Source: an uncultured Roseburia sp.
GTDB lineage: Bacteria > Bacillota > Clostridia > Lachnospirales > Lachnospiraceae
Direction of reading: 5' to 3'
DNA: 64,000 nt
Assembly: GCA_947642555.1 (NCBI GenBank)
Contig: CANRSX010000006.1
Coordinates: forward strand, 1 to 64,000
Within the stretch, counting starts at the first letter, position 1; each line of letters begins with the position of its first letter. The position numbers and the translations under genes are program-made. Below the pieces are notes generated by a model, which was not told the DNA's origin, made no database searches, and saw only the letters and a program-made list of their open reading frames with translations. This document shows, piece after piece, positions 62,275 to 64,000 of the stretch.

Positions 62275-63009
62275 TTATGAAAAATTTGTAAAGCTGTTTG
62301 TCCTGGAAACGCTGTCAACATGGATATATACATCCATGCAGGTAACGCTTTCTTTTTCATAAACATACTCAAAACAGGATAAAACATCCTCCTTCGGTTC
62401 TTCACAGAATCCATTTGCAGCTAAAAAATCCATTATTTTTTTATAACCGCCCCGGATACGGTCTACCGCCATAAAAGGGTGGTAAATTGTTATCACTGCA
62501 TAATCAGCTTCTTTCTGAACAGCATACTCCACACCCGGACAGACTGTTTCAAATCCTTCCGGCAGAATATAAGCCGCCACGTATCCATGAATACCAAATC
62601 TGGTAGTCATCTCAGGCGGGACAAACGGAAAGTCCCATCCAATCAGCATTGCATCCGGCGAAACTTTCAGCAGACCAGACCGATGCGCCCAATTTTTCAT
62701 ATATGCATTTACATCATCTTCCGGATTCGGTGAGAGCATTACATATCTTGCCATCTGAAATGCTTCTACCTTTTTTACAACTATTTCTGAATAAACCGCA
62801 TCACCAGCGCTCATATCTTCCCTGACCAAAGCGTCCAGTTTACAGGCAAACAAATCGCTTAAAGCCACGATCTTATCCAGTTCGGGAATCGCTTCATCTG
62901 CCTCCCATTTCGATATTGTCTGGCGGGAAACGGACATCATTTCAGCTAACTGTTCCTGTGTTATCTTCTTCTGTTTCCTCAAATGTTGAATGTTTTTCCC
63001 TAAATTCAT
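62275..63009 (-). CDS. XRE-family regulator with GyrI-like ligand domain
   Basis: 244 residues from ATG 63009, chosen over ATG 63015 for a 9-base distance from GGAGG. HTH_3 (about 1-62): IQHLRKQKKITQEQLAEMMSVSRQTISKWEADEAIPELDKIVALSDLF. The C-terminal part (about 75-235), with VVKKVEAFQMARYVMLSPNPEDD and FGIHGYVAAYILPEGF, looks like a GyrI/SOUL-type small-molecule binding fold. Likely a ligand-controlled regulator; target unknown. It lies in the AT-rich right end of the window. Confidence 0.87.
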   Translation of the reverse strand: MNLGKNIQHLRKQKKITQEQLAEMMSVSRQTISKWEADEAIPELDKIVALSDLFACKLDALVREDMSAGDAVYSEIVVKKVEAFQMARYVMLSPNPEDDVNAYMKNWAHRSGLLKVSPDAMLIGWDFPFVPPEMTTRFGIHGYVAAYILPEGFETVCPGVEYAVQKEADYAVITIYHPFMAVDRIRGGYKKIMDFLAANGFCEEPKEDVLSCFEYVYEKESVTCMDVYIHVDSVSRTNSFTNFS

Positions 63010-63591
63010 AATCATTTTCCTCCATTTATCCGTTGATGAAACATTTATTTTACCGTTTGAATATAACAGAGTAATAAATGAAAATCCACCATACCAAAAG
63101 CAACATTTGAAGAGATCATGTCAACTAACGGTTTACATCATCTTTTCTCTCCATCCGTCATTTCCCTACCGCTGAAATCATACGCATCAAAAAATGTGTA
63201 TAGAATCCGCGGCATATCTCCCCACCATATTGGATAGTAAACTGTAGCCCGCCCCTCTAACCCTTTGTAAACACTGGCTCTAACGCTATACAAAAGTGTG
63301 TATTGTGTTTCTTTTTACCCGACTTTTCATTAGCTTTTTCGCCCTTTTCCCTATTTTTATTCTACTATCCGCCATCCTCTTTCGCAAATACCTATGCTGC
63401 ATGATTTCACATGCCCTAAAAGCATGAAATCACAGAAACCATTCTTTTCCCATTATAAATCTCCCACCACTACAGTGGAAGTCCCGAAAAGTTCATCAGT
63501 ATGAACAGAAAGGTTATAACTGCAAAGGACCGGCAGGTTTCCCGCCGATCCTATGTACATTTTTGTCAAGAGTGTATTCCATATTTTATTT
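63010..63591. other. 580-bp AT-rich intergenic region without supported gene
   Basis: Base composition is markedly more AT-rich than the central window. I see an imperfect inverted repeat around 63399-63430 (ATGATTTCACATGC ... GCATGAAATCA) and a possible hairpin (63518-63545; GGACCGGCAGG, then GCCGATCC). No ORF longer than about 60 codons has a plausible ribosome binding site. Confidence 0.5.
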
Positions 63592-64000
63592 TCAAGTCTC
63601 GCTCGTAGTTTCAATCTGTTCTTTCAAACAGAATTCTTCATTAATCTTTGTAACCACAAGGATCATTATCTTTAATAGCACCATATAATCCTTAACCTGA
63701 ATTTTTTCATCTGCTGGATATGTGCTGTGTGCATATTTATTACGCAAGTCAAGGCCGTTACTATATGCGGCTTTATTCAACTCATAATTAAGATAATTCT
63801 GCTCTGGCTCAGTAAAGAGACTATCTGACAGCCTTAGATTACCATTCTTGCACCACTCATCAATTATATTTTTTAATTCGCTGCCATAATACTGAGGGCA
63901 AATCACATCGTGTTCATACAAATCCTTTAGAATAAAAACTTTAGCAATATTCAATTTCAAATAGCCATCGGCATTTTCTTTAACTATGTCTCGCTCAATA
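63592..64000 (-). CDS. C-terminal part of an unrecognised protein with RNKYAH motif (5' end outside window)
   Basis: The frame is open to the window edge (reading IERDIVKENADGYLKLNIAKV before the first in-window candidate, a TTG at 63960), so the gene begins outside. Visible: VFILKDLYEHDVICPQYYGSEL, helical acidic sequence, then NGLDLRNKYAHSTYPADEK. The R-N-x-x-(A)H-type motif recurs in the C-terminal domains of several uncharacterised and abortive-infection-type proteins. AT-rich, unlike the arginine genes. Function not claimed. Confidence 0.6.
   Translation of the reverse strand, partial: IERDIVKENADGYLKLNIAKVFILKDLYEHDVICPQYYGSELKNIIDEWCKNGNLRLSDSLFTEPEQNYLNYELNKAAYSNGLDLRNKYAHSTYPADEKIQVKDYMVLLKIMILVVTKINEEFCLKEQIETTSET

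Overview
The window is chromosomal DNA from a high-GC, low-spore-signal clostridial bacterium, most likely a gut Lachnospiraceae. This is an inference from AGGAGG-type ribosome binding sites, frequent TTG/GTG starts, YesM/YesN two-component systems paired with CUT1 sugar transporters, a split purine formyltransferase plus archaeal-type IMP cyclohydrolase, and the comEA-WalRK-like-GerMN-comEC-holA order. No rRNA, tRNA, CRISPR array or insertion sequence was seen.

Layout. 1-1640 is the right end of an integrated element: a large serine recombinase whose first codons lie outside the window. It ends against the beheaded remnant of an XRE regulator (1641-2273) that also carries an internal amber stop. 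2449-4256 holds an orphan HipA/CtkA-like kinase and a truncated DUF4143 ATPase. 4297-5687 has divergent PPOX (Nim-like) and nitrilase-family genes.

5849-10926 is a complete fructose PTS operon (fruK-fruA-ptsH-ptsI), with its own EI and an HPr that lacks the regulatory Ser46. 11023-15361 is a DeoR-controlled polyol/ketose module (SorE-like dehydrogenase, DeoR regulator, mannitol-type EIICBA). 15410-17398 holds purine genes: a stand-alone AICAR transformylase and a PurO-like cyclohydrolase. 17400-20781 is a more AT-rich block: a MarR/MATE efflux pair with shared operator-like repeats, and small stress-type genes.

20803-29155 is a YesMN-type two-component system, a CUT1 ABC importer without ATPase, and an intracellular carboxylesterase. 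29217-34093 holds a second MATE exporter, an alpha/beta hydrolase, a YhcH-family protein, a GNAT and a DMT transporter with a striking histidine-rich tail. 34128-37404 is a TPP-riboswitch-controlled thiamine salvage operon (thiM-thiE-HAD-thiD). 37828-44494 combines an alpha-L-fucosidase, a sugar-binding lipoprotein and a second YesMN pair, with no permeases.

44603-52368 is the competence/cell-envelope operon. 52376-60297 is arginine biosynthesis: argC-GNAT-argJ-argB-argD on the minus strand, divergent argG, and tandem ARG-box-like sites between them. 60445-64000 holds an AAA-ATPase/PD-(D/E)XK protein, an XRE regulator and a partial AT-rich gene leaving the window.

The genes suggest a saccharolytic anaerobe that regulates host- or diet-derived sugar use, salvages thiamine and makes its own arginine and purines. 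Promoter calls are hexamer matches with 17-bp spacing, read by eye and untested.
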